Assembly: GCA_028711445.1 (NCBI GenBank)
Contig: JAQTSD010000001.1
Span: 58,596 to 94,566, forward strand
Direction of reading: 5' to 3'
Source: Candidatus Peribacteraceae bacterium
Lineage (GTDB): Bacteria; Patescibacteriota; Gracilibacteria; Peribacterales; Peribacteraceae
Length of the DNA: 35,971 nt
Shown: in pieces, positions 1-6,902 of the stretch
How the letters are laid out: each line of letters starts with the position of its first letter
Position numbering within the stretch: the first letter of the stretch is position 1
Made by a program: the position numbers and the translations under genes
The notes under the pieces: generated by a model
What the model was told of the DNA's origin: nothing
The model's database searches: none
The model's input: the letters and a program-made list of their open reading frames with translations, nothing else

Positions 1-324
1 CTCGTTCGTCAGCTGCGAAGTGATGCTGCTGAACCGGTAATTGCCCACCTCGGTAAGAACGCGAATATCTTCATCGTCGAACCCCATTTCTTTGGTCGCC
101 TGAGTCCCCGGAGGCGGAGGTGGCGGACCCATATCCTGCGGAGGCGGAGTGCCTGCATCTCCCTGGCCACCTTGCGCACTGCCAGCCTGCATGGAAGGAG
201 GCGGCGTTGGGGGCGAGGCGAAGACCTGTGTGGGATCGAGACCGCCGGTCGGCACGGGATCCCCCGGACGCGGCGGAGTCGGTTGCGCTCCCCCTTGGGA
301 AGCCTGCGGAGTCGGATCAGCCAT
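1..324 (-). CDS. Pro/Gln-rich hypothetical protein, N-terminal part (runs off left edge)
   Basis: An open frame begins with ATG at 322-324 and stays open for 108 codons to the window edge, so the C-terminus is missing. Residues 1 to about 78 are low-complexity, rich in Pro, Gly, Gln and Thr, with a run of six prolines. From about residue 79 the composition becomes that of a folded domain (FDDEDIRVLTEVGNYRFSS). There is no signal peptide, so the protein is probably cytoplasmic with a disordered N-terminal tail. No Shine-Dalgarno is visible before the start. I do not recognise the family. The clear shift from linker to domain-like sequence supports a real gene. Confidence 0.6.
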   Translation of the reverse strand, partial: MADPTPQASQGGAQPTPPRPGDPVPTGGLDPTQVFASPPTPPPSMQAGSAQGGQGDAGTPPPQDMGPPPPPPGTQATKEMGFDDEDIRVLTEVGNYRFSSITSQLTNE

Positions 325-407
325 AGAAGTGATTGGGCAATGCTTCCGGGATTCTACCAGTCCTCATGAGGGAGTAAACAGAAAACCCTCTCTTGTACGC
401 AGGAGTG

Positions 408-444
408 AAAAGCACTTCCCCCCGCCTCCACGGAAGGAAGTGCT
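408..444 (-). terminator. Hairpin with short T tract after the 72-aa ORF
   Basis: On the minus strand a 9-bp perfect stem (AGCACTTCC / GGAAGTGCT) encloses a 16-nt loop and runs into a TTTT stretch. It lies 13 nt after the stop codon of the small ORF ending at 458, which supports that ORF being a transcription unit. Confidence 0.5.
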
Positions 445-457
445 GATCGTCGCCGCA

Positions 458-676
458 TCATTTCTGATCTGGAGAAAAAGATCGATCGACAATGACTTCT
501 GTGATTTGTCCGCGAGTGCCCTGTGCCGCGGCGTATACCACGGGTGGTTGCGGTGCTTTCCCCCAGGCAAATTCGCCGGATGGAAGCTGATGAAAATCCG
601 CACCGAGCGGGATCTCTTTTTGATTAACGAAACCAGTAGTGCCATCTGAACGAGAGAAAGGGAGGAGATTGACCAT
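458..676 (-). CDS. Small hypothetical protein, 72 aa
   Basis: This 72-residue frame has a protein-like composition (for example EIPLGADFHQLPSGEFAWG) and no membrane segment or signal peptide. Its start lies 24 nt downstream of the terminator-like hairpin at 701-726, and a second hairpin follows its stop. It may therefore be the gene controlled by the leader/terminator arrangement upstream, or may simply be read through. No Shine-Dalgarno is seen; the region before the ATG is pyrimidine-rich. A longer overlapping frame on the same strand (364-645) has a less natural composition. The family is not recognised. Confidence 0.4.
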   Translation of the reverse strand: MVNLLPFSRSDGTTGFVNQKEIPLGADFHQLPSGEFAWGKAPQPPVVYAAAQGTRGQITEVIVDRSFSPDQK

Positions 677-700
677 AGATGGAAAGGAGAAAAAGAAATA

Positions 701-726
701 AAAAAAGCCCTCGCGCTGCGAGGGTT
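701..726 (-). terminator. Rho-independent terminator with competing upstream copy of its 3' arm
   Basis: The minus strand has ACCCTCGC, a 3-nt loop, GCGAGGGC, then six T. Seven base pairs form a compact GC-rich stem directly before the T tract, a standard intrinsic terminator. The 3' arm sequence GCGAGGGC also occurs inside the small ORF upstream (764-771), so the 5' arm has two alternative partners. Confidence 0.8.
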
Positions 727-749
727 GGAGGCTGAAGTGAGAAAAACGT

Positions 750-854
750 TTACACGTGAGCCTGCCCTCGCACGGAGCGCATCATCATGCTCATCATCAC
801 CTGTCCTGAGCGAAGTCGAAGGGTGGCGCCGGCAGAGGGAGTCGGATGACTCAC
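750..854 (-). CDS. 34-aa Met-rich peptide, possible leader peptide
   Basis: A GTG start at 852-854 follows a TACACT box by 7 nt, the spacing seen at many other genes here. The 34-codon frame ends in TAA at 750-752, 23 nt before an intrinsic terminator. Residues 20-25 read MMSMMM (five ATG codons of six), followed at once by codons that contain a copy of the terminator's 3' arm. The size, the cluster of one amino acid and the alternative hairpins resemble attenuation leader peptides. Part of the frame (residues 11-18, TLRLRSGQ) is encoded by a dispersed repeat (see 801-822), which argues for caution. It could also be a chance ORF in a short non-coding RNA. Confidence 0.4.
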   Translation of the reverse strand: MSHPTPSAGATLRLRSGQVMMSMMMRSVRGQAHV

Positions 855-861
855 GGGCGAG

Positions 862-889
862 AGTGTAGGCCTGTTGTGGATCCTGTCAA
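862..889 (-). promoter_or_regulatory. Sigma70-type promoter for the small Met-rich ORF
   Basis: TTGACA (884-889) is separated by 16 bp from TACACT (862-867) on the minus strand. The predicted start of transcription is at or next to the GTG at 854, so the transcript would be leaderless. Confidence 0.65.
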
Positions 890-942
890 GGAAAGGGCTT
901 CGGACATCGGACGTCGGATTCAACTAAGGAACCTCTGAACCA

Positions 943-2997
943 TCACCCCATCACAAACGATCCGGACTCCTCGAGCCCCAGGGCTTTTTCCGCGGCGTGG
1001 CGCGCACGCACAACCAGTTCCGGATGGAACATCCTGCGAATGTGCATATCGGGTATGCCGCTCTGACGCAGGCCGAAGAGTTCGCCGGGACCGCGCAGGT
1101 TCAAGTCGATCTCCGCAAGCATGAAGCCGGAATCGTGCTGTTCCATGGCTTTGAGCCTTGGAGAACGTGCCTGAGACGGCGTCGTCGTGAAGAGAAAGCA
1201 GTGACTCTTGCGCTCGCCTCGCCCCACGCGTCCGCGGAACTGATGGAGTTGCGCCAAGCCGAATCGTTCCGCCCCCTCGATGACAATGATCGTGGCATTC
1301 GGCACATCGATCCCCACTTCGATGACGGCCGTGGAGACGAGGATGTCCGACTCCCGGGCTTTGAACGCATGCATGACAGCGTCCTTCTCCGCCGATGTCA
1401 TCCTCCCGTGTAAGACCGCGATACGCCTTCTCGAGAACGATTCCTTTAACCGCTTTGCCTCCGCTTCCACGGATTTCACTTCCGAGAGCTCCTCCGCCTC
1501 AGAATTCTCGATCAGGGGACAAATGACGAAAACCTGCCCGCCGTCCGCGATCTCGCGATCGATGAAGCACTCCACCGTCCGCCGGTCAGCGGGCGGGACG
1601 ACTTTGGTCTCGATACGGAGGCGATGCCCCGGCTTCTCGAGTAATACGGAGAGATCATGATGTCCGTAAGCCGTGAGGGCAAGCGTCCTGGGAATGGGAG
1701 TCGCGGTCATCGCGAGGAAGTGCGGACTTCCCTTCTCCTTGAGGAGTTGGCGCTGCTCCACGCCGAAGCGGTGCTGCTCGTCCACGATCACGAAACGTAA
1801 GTCCTTGAATTGCACCGATTCCATGATGAGTGCATGCGTTCCGATGAGCAGATCAACCGTTCCGTTCACCGTCGCCTGTTTGATAGCATGCGCTTCGGCA
1901 GAAGGAGTGGAACCGGTGAGCAGTGCCGTACGCGGGAGAGGAATCGAAATCGAATCATCCTTATTTTTGCTTTGTCGATTGAGGAATGTATGAAAGGTGA
2001 GGAGCACACGCGTGATGCTCTGCACGTGTTGCTTGGCAAGGACTTCCGTCGGAACCATAAGAGCACACTGACCTCCCGCACGCATCACGTTCGCAATGAC
2101 CGCCGTCGCGACGAGTGTCTTGCCCGATCCCACGTCGCCTTCCAGCAGGCGCGACATCGGCCGATCACGCTCCATGTCCTTCAGGATTTCATAGATGGCA
2201 ATCTTCTGACTGTTCGTCGGCGTGAAATTCAGCGACTGGAAGAATGCACGGATGAGCGCGACGTCCATGGGAATCTTGAGCCGCTCCTGCCGAAGTCCCT
2301 GCCACTCCTTCTTCTGTGTGAGAACTTCGGTCTGGATGCGGTACATCTCCTCAAACGCAAGGCGCTGCATAGCAGCTTCGACTTCCTCAGGCGACTGTGG
2401 AAAGTGGAGTGCCCGCACTGCCTCTGCCCGCCCAAACAGCTTTTCCTCCTTTACAACGTCTTGAGGCAATGTCTCGGGAAGGAGATCGATCGCTTCCCGG
2501 ATGAGGGACATCTTCTCCCTGAGCCATTTCGTCGTGATGCGATTGTGCGCGGGGTAGATGGAAACCAGTCTCCCCGAATGGATGAGCGGACGGTCCGCAC
2601 GCTCGAAGGCGGGGCTCTGCAATACGAGCTTGAACCCGTCCTCGACTACTTTTCCGGTCAGAACCACCTCTTCCCCCTCCTTCAGCATGCGCTTCACATG
2701 CGGCTGGTTGAACCAGACGACATCCGCCGTCGAACCTTCTACATCGGTGAACTTGGCGGTCACCAGGTGCTTTCCTTTGCGGGTGCGCACGAGCTTGATG
2801 TGGTCAATCACGCCGCGGATTGTCGCCTTTGCATCCTCAGGAGCCGAAGCCAACGTCTGCAACTGACTCAGATCCTCATGCGAACGCGGGAAGTACAGCA
2901 AAAGATCCTGCACGGTCTCGATCTGGAGGCCCCTCAGCGCATCGATGTATTCCCGCGTTGTCCGCAGGACCTCATGGAGCGGTGTCGTGAGCTGCAT
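943..2997 (-). CDS. recG: ATP-dependent DNA helicase RecG
   Basis: RecG remodels stalled replication forks and Holliday junctions. The 684-aa product matches the family's usual length. Visible motifs are the N-terminal wedge/OB region (about 50-160), Walker A GDVGSGKT (about 286), the DEQH box (about 405), TATPIPRT (about 430) and motif VI QFRGRVGRG (about 585). The frame can be extended 14 residues upstream, but the start MQLTTPLHEVL is preferred. It lies 6 nt after a TATACT box and so would sit at the 5' end of a leaderless mRNA. The sequence before it, CCTCCT, is the reverse of a Shine-Dalgarno. The gene is transcribed alone, with the separate small-ORF unit downstream. Confidence 0.97.
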   Translation of the reverse strand: MQLTTPLHEVLRTTREYIDALRGLQIETVQDLLLYFPRSHEDLSQLQTLASAPEDAKATIRGVIDHIKLVRTRKGKHLVTAKFTDVEGSTADVVWFNQPHVKRMLKEGEEVVLTGKVVEDGFKLVLQSPAFERADRPLIHSGRLVSIYPAHNRITTKWLREKMSLIREAIDLLPETLPQDVVKEEKLFGRAEAVRALHFPQSPEEVEAAMQRLAFEEMYRIQTEVLTQKKEWQGLRQERLKIPMDVALIRAFFQSLNFTPTNSQKIAIYEILKDMERDRPMSRLLEGDVGSGKTLVATAVIANVMRAGGQCALMVPTEVLAKQHVQSITRVLLTFHTFLNRQSKNKDDSISIPLPRTALLTGSTPSAEAHAIKQATVNGTVDLLIGTHALIMESVQFKDLRFVIVDEQHRFGVEQRQLLKEKGSPHFLAMTATPIPRTLALTAYGHHDLSVLLEKPGHRLRIETKVVPPADRRTVECFIDREIADGGQVFVICPLIENSEAEELSEVKSVEAEAKRLKESFSRRRIAVLHGRMTSAEKDAVMHAFKARESDILVSTAVIEVGIDVPNATIIVIEGAERFGLAQLHQFRGRVGRGERKSHCFLFTTTPSQARSPRLKAMEQHDSGFMLAEIDLNLRGPGELFGLRQSGIPDMHIRRMFHPELVVRARHAAEKALGLEESGSFVMG

Positions 2998-3003
2998 AGG
3001 AGG

Positions 3004-3009
3004 AGTATA
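3004..3009 (-). promoter_or_regulatory. -10 box of recG (leaderless)
   Basis: TATACT on the minus strand ends 6 nt before the preferred recG ATG. No good -35 was identified. Confidence 0.6.
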
Positions 3010-3105
3010 GCGAAATGAATCGACAGAGCAGCAACCCAATAACCGTTGATCGGTGTCATCCTGCTTTATTTGCTTAAGGATACATCGAAGAGGATCATTG
3101 TTACC

Positions 3106-3753
3106 ATGAATGCCTCCAGAATTCCCCTCTTTGGTTTCTTCGCTTTCTCCCTCTACCTTGTCGCCGGGACTGCCTCGGCCTACTCGGTTCGTACGTTCCT
3201 GCCCGCCAGCAGTTCCTCCTCCTCCAGCAGCAGCTCGTCATCCAAAGTGTTGCTGACAGAGGCGGATTTCCGCGCTTTGTGTATGGAGAGGCTAAACTAC
3301 ACCGAAGAGAAATTGGTTTTCGGGTCCAATCTATACCGTTTACGGGAATGCATCACGACGGAACGGAAGAAGCAAGACAGCGAAGTGCTTGCGAATGAGA
3401 TTCGTAACCGCGAGCAGAGGTTGCGCAATGAAGTGATCAATCCGAAGGGGCAGCAGCTGAAGAATGAGCAGGAAACCTATCAGTCGAAAACGGTTGGAAA
3501 GCAAAACGACATCAAGATCAGTCAATCTGCACAAATCCGACAAAACTGGCTGAAGCGCGAGCAGGAGTTTCTTAGGATCCGTGCCAGTAAGCGCGTTTTC
3601 ACACAGACAACGGAAAATGCAGCGAAGAAACTGGAGCAGAACTTACAGAGGTGGACTCTGGAAGCCCAACGCCTCTGCCGGCAATTTCGTGGCACGGAAC
3701 GTCTCGCATGCATCGAAGCACGCGTGAAGGAGTTGCAAGACGCGCAGCCGTAG
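3106..3753 (+). CDS. Exported Ser-linker/coiled-coil hypothetical protein
   Basis: The preferred start gives 215 aa, beginning MNASRIPLFGFFAF with a signal peptide (hydrophobic core about 7-25, cleavage near TASA/YS). A serine run of about 13 residues follows (about 35-47). The rest is highly charged, rich in Lys, Arg, Glu and Gln, and probably forms long helices or a coiled coil. Four cysteines are spread through the mature part. It is likely secreted or periplasmic-side, tethered by the flexible Ser linker. The frame extends 20 residues upstream, but that extension does not look like a signal peptide. The gene converges with the next one, with 2 nt between their stops. The family is not recognised. 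Confidence 0.75.
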   Translation: MNASRIPLFGFFAFSLYLVAGTASAYSVRTFLPASSSSSSSSSSSSKVLLTEADFRALCMERLNYTEEKLVFGSNLYRLRECITTERKKQDSEVLANEIRNREQRLRNEVINPKGQQLKNEQETYQSKTVGKQNDIKISQSAQIRQNWLKREQEFLRIRASKRVFTQTTENAAKKLEQNLQRWTLEAQRLCRQFRGTERLACIEARVKELQDAQP

Positions 3754-3755
3754 AA

Positions 3756-4025
3756 TTATTTCTTGCCGGTTGCCTTCGAATTGGCTTTGCCATTTTTTTG
3801 AGTGTGCGCTGAATCCTCATCAAGAATGATTACCCCTGTCAATTCCCGAAGCACGGCACGAATTTTCTCAATTTCCTTCTCGGATCGATGCGCGACATCG
3901 ATATGCATGCGCCCCCCCTCAGTGGGAATCGATACTGTGCAATTCGTTTGCTCGCATATGACCTTCGGCATGATGCCGGGGCAGACCACTTTGCCGTCGA
4001 TTTCGATACGGAGAAAATCGTTCAT
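3756..4025 (-). CDS. Small hypothetical protein, 89 aa
   Basis: The start MNDFLRIEIDGK was chosen because it begins a strand-like domain and lies 16 nt after a TACAAT box. An ATG 12 codons upstream would itself lie before that box. The first 70 residues look like a small alpha/beta fold with two or three Cys. The C-terminal 17 residues are a basic, Lys/Asn/Ser-rich tail ending in KATGKK, suggesting nucleic-acid contact (inference only). No signal peptide is present. It converges with the preceding gene. The family is not recognised. Confidence 0.7.
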   Translation of the reverse strand: MNDFLRIEIDGKVVCPGIMPKVICEQTNCTVSIPTEGGRMHIDVAHRSEKEIEKIRAVLRELTGVIILDEDSAHTQKNGKANSKATGKK

Positions 4026-4087
4026 GGGAAAGCGAGCGGATATTGTAGGCCATGAAATCACGAAAGCAATTTGAAGAGGAACAAATT

Positions 4088-4117
4088 TTGCCAGCGGGTC
4101 ACGTGACCCGCTGGCAA
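4088..4117. repeat. 30-bp perfect palindrome
   Basis: Each half-site is 15 bp (TTGCCAGCGGGTCAC) with no spacer, lying between the 89-aa gene and the tRNA-Pro locus. It could form a cruciform or bind a dimeric protein. It has no T tract on either side, so it is not a standard terminator. Confidence 0.85.
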
Positions 4118-4157
4118 GACTGTCTTGTCACAGGATCGTCCGCACTCCCGATAAAAT

Positions 4158-4222
4158 ACTCTAGCCCCCTGAGGGTACTTTTGCTGTATCCTACTTACGA
4201 TCGGGGCGTAGCTCAGTTGGCT
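4158..4222 (+). repeat. 65-bp duplicate of tRNA-Pro promoter plus 5' end
   Basis: This block is identical to 4261-4325, offset by 103 bp. It includes the promoter region and the first 21 nt of tRNA-Pro (4202-4222, up to the D loop), then breaks off into unrelated sequence. It would transcribe a truncated tRNA. Confidence 0.9.
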
Positions 4223-4289
4223 GTCGAGCGCCGCCTGCGGCGCGAGCAAAGAGAAAAATCACTCTAGCCCCCTGAGGGTACTTTTGCTG

Positions 4290-4295
4290 TATCCT
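4290..4295 (+). promoter_or_regulatory. -10 box of tRNA-Pro
   Basis: TATCCT lies 9 nt upstream of the tRNA-Pro 5' end. The same box is present in the upstream duplicate at 4187-4192. Confidence 0.4.
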
Positions 4296-4304
4296 ACTTA
4301 CGAT

Positions 4305-4381
4305 CGGGGCGTAGCTCAGTTGGCTAGAGTGCCTGCTTTGGGAGCAGGAGGTCGCGCGTTCGAGTCGCGCCGCCCCGACCA
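4305..4381 (+). tRNA. tRNA-Pro(UGG)
   Basis: A 77-nt cloverleaf: acceptor CGGGGCG/CGCCCCG with the C1-G72 pair typical of bacterial tRNA-Pro, D arm GCTC...GAGT, anticodon stem CCTGC/GCAGG with loop TTTGGGA (anticodon TGG), T arm GCGCG-TTCGAGT-CGCGC, discriminator A and encoded CCA. Partial copies of the gene lie on both sides. Confidence 0.95.
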
Positions 4382-4524
4382 TCCGGCTTCGTCTGCGGAC
4401 TACGCCGTGATGGTCGTTCGAGTTGAACTGCCCAAGATTGACCAAAGGAACAACGATTGTCATCTTCGGAAGGATCGAAATGTCACACGACGTGACGAGA
4501 AGCTTGCCCTGAACCTGACGAAGG

Positions 4525-4544
4525 GAGTCGCGCCGCCCCGACCA
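4525..4544 (+). repeat. 20-bp copy of the tRNA-Pro 3' end (att-like)
   Basis: This block is identical to 4362-4381, covering part of the T arm, the acceptor 3' strand and CCA. A direct repeat of a tRNA 3' end is what integration of a mobile element into a tRNA gene leaves behind. The 143 bp between the copies hold no integrase, only an imperfect 24-nt palindrome (4385-4408) and a fragment of a dispersed repeat. Confidence 0.8.
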
Positions 4545-4557
4545 ATTCCATTGAAAC

Positions 4558-4911
4558 TTACAGAAATCGCCGTGCGTAGTCGGCTTTCTCATACTGCGTA
4601 CCGGTTTTAAGTTTCTCCTTTTCCGCTTTCTCGATCTCTTCTTCCCGATCCCACTTCACCTTCTTCACGCACCAGTTGCCGAACCGCTGCGCGGTGAAGA
4701 CACGCTTGTTCTTGGTCAAACACCAGTCGATGCAACGATCGACCTCGGCAGCCATCCCCTGCACGCGGCCGTAATAACGATACACCGTCAAATAGAAATG
4801 CTTAGGCTCGCACTTCTCGCATTGCAAACCCACGAGCGCGCAAGCATCTTTTGCATGCTGTGAAAGTTTCTCCGCAAGACTGATCTGTGTACTCGTGAGC
4901 TCGATCGGCAT
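4558..4911 (-). CDS. Hypothetical protein with Cys pair and basic C-terminus
   Basis: The product from the preferred start (MPIELTSTQISLAEKL) is 117 aa. The frame is open further upstream, with alternative ATGs at 4923, 4968 and 5007, so the start is uncertain. The one used here lies 10 nt after an extended -10-like TGCTACCAT. The protein is mainly helical, with a CEKC pair and further Cys and aromatic residues (KHFYLTVYRYYGRVQG). The C-terminal 40 residues are charged, with a Glu/Lys helix. No signal peptide or membrane segment is evident. It is divergent from the bactofilin-like gene. The family is not recognised. Confidence 0.65.
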   Translation of the reverse strand: MPIELTSTQISLAEKLSQHAKDACALVGLQCEKCEPKHFYLTVYRYYGRVQGMAAEVDRCIDWCLTKNKRVFTAQRFGNWCVKKVKWDREEEIEKAEKEKLKTGTQYEKADYARRFL

Positions 4912-5073
4912 AGCGAAGAGCATGGTAGCAAAGCCGTTATCACCATGCACGTTGTGCCTGCGAATCATCGCTCTACAACCAGATACCAATGCGCCGTAAA
5001 CCGCCATACGGAACAATTGGCAGAGGATAGCGACTCCTCTACCCTCTCCGCTTGATATTTCCCAACCACCATC

Positions 5074-6276
5074 ATGCGACGCACCGTCACTCTTCTCGCT
5101 GGACTCTCACTGCTTCTCATCGCACTACCATCCTCCGCAGCGACGTTCCGTGCCTCTGAAGAGGAATCCTTCTCCATAGATATTCCGGTGAATGGCGACC
5201 TCTATGTCGCCGGAGGCGCAGTACAGATCAATAAAAATATTGACGGAGATTTACTCATCGTGGGCGGTGACGTTGCCGTAAAGGGTGACGTAAAACAGGA
5301 TGTGCAAGCTGCTGGTGGGACCATCATGATCGAAGGAAAAGTAAGTGATGATATTCGCGCCGCAGGCGGGGATGTCACAGTGAAAGGCATCGTGAACGGA
5401 GATGTCATTGTGACAGGCGGACGTGTGCGCATCGAACGTAGTGCCGTCATTGCCGGCGATACGGTCATCATGGGCGGCGACGCCGTGATGGACGGCGTGG
5501 TTCGCGGCAAACTCACCGTGCGATCCGGGCGCGTGATCATCGGCGGCAGCGTCGGAGGCGATGCCGACGTGCGTGCGGATGCAATTGTCCTGAACGGTAA
5601 AATCACCGGATCGAGTGTCTTCGTCTCAGAGACGGTCAGAACAGGATCCGATGCGCGCATCGGCGGCGACTTGAGCTACTGGCTTCCGCGCGGCGAGAAG
5701 GACTTCAGCAGTGTCGTGAAGGGAGAAGCAAGCTTCGATCCTTCGCTCCGGAAAATCCCCGTCCGTGTCGACAAAGCAACCATGATAGGCGCCATTACCC
5801 TTGCTGTCATCGCAATGGCCGGCTTGTCGCTACTCTCCTCCGCTTTCTTCATCCTCCTCGTCACGATGGTGACGAAGACCTTCTTCAGGGACACCGCAAA
5901 GCGCGCACGCAAGACTCCGTGGACCTGCCTCTGGCACGGACTTGTCACCGTCGTCATTATTCCCGTGGTCGGTATTCTTCTCCTGATCTCGGTGATCGGC
6001 ATTCCGCTCGGCCTGCTCACGTTCGTAGCCTACGGCTTCATGCTGTTCTTCCTCAAACCCATGACCGCCATCGTGGCCGCTCGCTGGCTCGAAGTGCACT
6101 ACCAGCGCAACTGGGGTCGGTGGATGGCATTCATCGTGAGCGTCGGCTGCTTCATCATCATCAAGCTACTCGGCCTCATACCGTTCCTCGGCTGGATCGC
6201 CGTCTCGGTCGCTGCCCTCATCGCCCTCGGCGCCATCACGGTGACCAAGTGGGAGAAGTTCAAGAAAGTCGCTTAG
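5074..6276 (+). CDS. Bactofilin-like polymer-forming protein with C-terminal membrane domain
   Basis: The 400-aa product has a signal peptide (about 1-23, cleavage after PSSAA). Residues 35 to about 215 are regularly spaced short strands of the type GDLYVAGGAVQI / GDVTVKG / GDVIVTGGRV, typical of the right-handed beta-helix of bactofilins and related polymer-forming proteins. The C-terminal half (about 230-395) carries four or five hydrophobic segments. It therefore looks like an extracytoplasmic beta-helix tied to a polytopic membrane domain, unlike the small cytosolic bactofilins. A role in envelope scaffolding is inferred. A GATATT box lies 14 nt before the ATG and no Shine-Dalgarno is seen. 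A perfect hairpin starts right after the stop codon. Confidence 0.85.
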   Translation: MRRTVTLLAGLSLLLIALPSSAATFRASEEESFSIDIPVNGDLYVAGGAVQINKNIDGDLLIVGGDVAVKGDVKQDVQAAGGTIMIEGKVSDDIRAAGGDVTVKGIVNGDVIVTGGRVRIERSAVIAGDTVIMGGDAVMDGVVRGKLTVRSGRVIIGGSVGGDADVRADAIVLNGKITGSSVFVSETVRTGSDARIGGDLSYWLPRGEKDFSSVVKGEASFDPSLRKIPVRVDKATMIGAITLAVIAMAGLSLLSSAFFILLVTMVTKTFFRDTAKRARKTPWTCLWHGLVTVVIIPVVGILLLISVIGIPLGLLTFVAYGFMLFFLKPMTAIVAARWLEVHYQRNWGRWMAFIVSVGCFIIIKLLGLIPFLGWIAVSVAALIALGAITVTKWEKFKKVA

Positions 6277-6277
6277 G

Positions 6278-6341
6278 CATGAGAGGAAACCTTGACGGTT
6301 TCCTCTCATGAGCTCTCTTTCCCTTCAAGGTGTCGCTCCAG
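6278..6341 (+). repeat. Dispersed 3'-end hairpin repeat, copy 1
   Basis: A perfect 14-bp stem (CATGAGAGGAAACC, loop TTGAC, then the complement) begins 1 nt after the bactofilin-like stop codon. It is followed by a pyrimidine-rich tract (CTCTCTTTCCCTTC) and AAGGTGTCGCTCCAG. Related copies with compensated stem changes follow tRNA-Arg (8694-8757) and the DUF4215 gene at 27350 (27281-27346). It probably acts as a terminator or 3'-end stabiliser. Confidence 0.8.
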
Positions 6342-6418
6342 CGCGGGAACCCGTCCTTCGTCAGGCTCAGGACAGGCTATGACCCGCGCTTCGCGAATAT
6401 TCCATTCGTAACGGAGGT

Positions 6419-6883
6419 TTATCGTACTGTCGACGTCCGCAAATGATGCAGGGCGATTCCTGCCGCCACGGCGACATTGAGCGATTCCTTCTTCCCATGC
6501 ATGGAGATGTGCACGATGGCATCGCAGAGCGCAAGAAGCTCATAGGGAACGCCGAGGACTTCATGCCCGACGATCAGACACACCTTCGAAGGTGGCTCAT
6601 AACTTGAAAGCTCGATCGCCTTCTTCGCCTGCTCGAGCGCCACGATGACATAGCCTTTCTCCTTCAGGGCTGCGATCGCCTTCTCGGCCTTGAGGATATA
6701 TTCCCAAGATACGGAATGTTCCGCCCCCAGAGCGGTCTTGGAGATCTCCCGCCGCGGCGGAGTCGCGCAGTACCCCGCGAGGATGATCTTTTCGATCTTA
6801 AACGCATCGCAGGTACGGAAGAGTGAACCCACGTTCCACAGCGAACGAATATTGTAGGCCAAGAGAATGATCTTACGCGCCAT
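6419..6883 (-). CDS. TrmH/SpoU-family RNA 2'-O-methyltransferase
   Basis: The 154-aa product has the three SpoU motifs. Motif 1 is N-x-R...NVGSLFR (11-23), motif 2 is VGHEVLGVP, and motif 3 is HISMHGKKESLNVAVAAGIA, which forms the trefoil knot that binds SAM. The length is that of the short single-domain members (TrmL-like), which methylate the ribose of tRNA or rRNA nucleotides; the target cannot be read from sequence. The frame is open 21 codons upstream, but MARKIILLAYNIRS is preferred. It starts at the family's usual first strand and 8 nt after a TATTCT box. The gene is divergent from the GNAT gene, with an overlapping -10 element. Confidence 0.9.
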   Translation of the reverse strand: MARKIILLAYNIRSLWNVGSLFRTCDAFKIEKIILAGYCATPPRREISKTALGAEHSVSWEYILKAEKAIAALKEKGYVIVALEQAKKAIELSSYEPPSKVCLIVGHEVLGVPYELLALCDAIVHISMHGKKESLNVAVAAGIALHHLRTSTVR

Positions 6884-6890
6884 GCGAGCG

Positions 6891-6897
6891 TAGAATA
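6891..6897. promoter_or_regulatory. Bidirectional -10 element
   Basis: TAGAATA gives TAGAAT on the plus strand, 6 nt before the GNAT GTG. It also gives TATTCT on the minus strand, 8 nt before the methyltransferase ATG. Both mRNAs would be leaderless and start from the same few bases in opposite directions. Confidence 0.65.
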
Positions 6898-6902
6898 CAG
6901 CG

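Noticed and set aside
149-649. 166-codon plus-strand frame near the left end
   Set aside because: It overlaps the minus-strand Pro-rich gene and terminators, with no protein-like composition.
1810-3018. 402-codon plus-strand frame opposite recG
   Set aside because: It is an antisense shadow of a clear RecG gene; its composition (very high Arg, His, Leu) is not protein-like.
4191-4592. Minus-strand frame across tRNA-Pro
   Set aside because: It spans the tRNA gene and its duplicated parts and cannot be a real protein gene.
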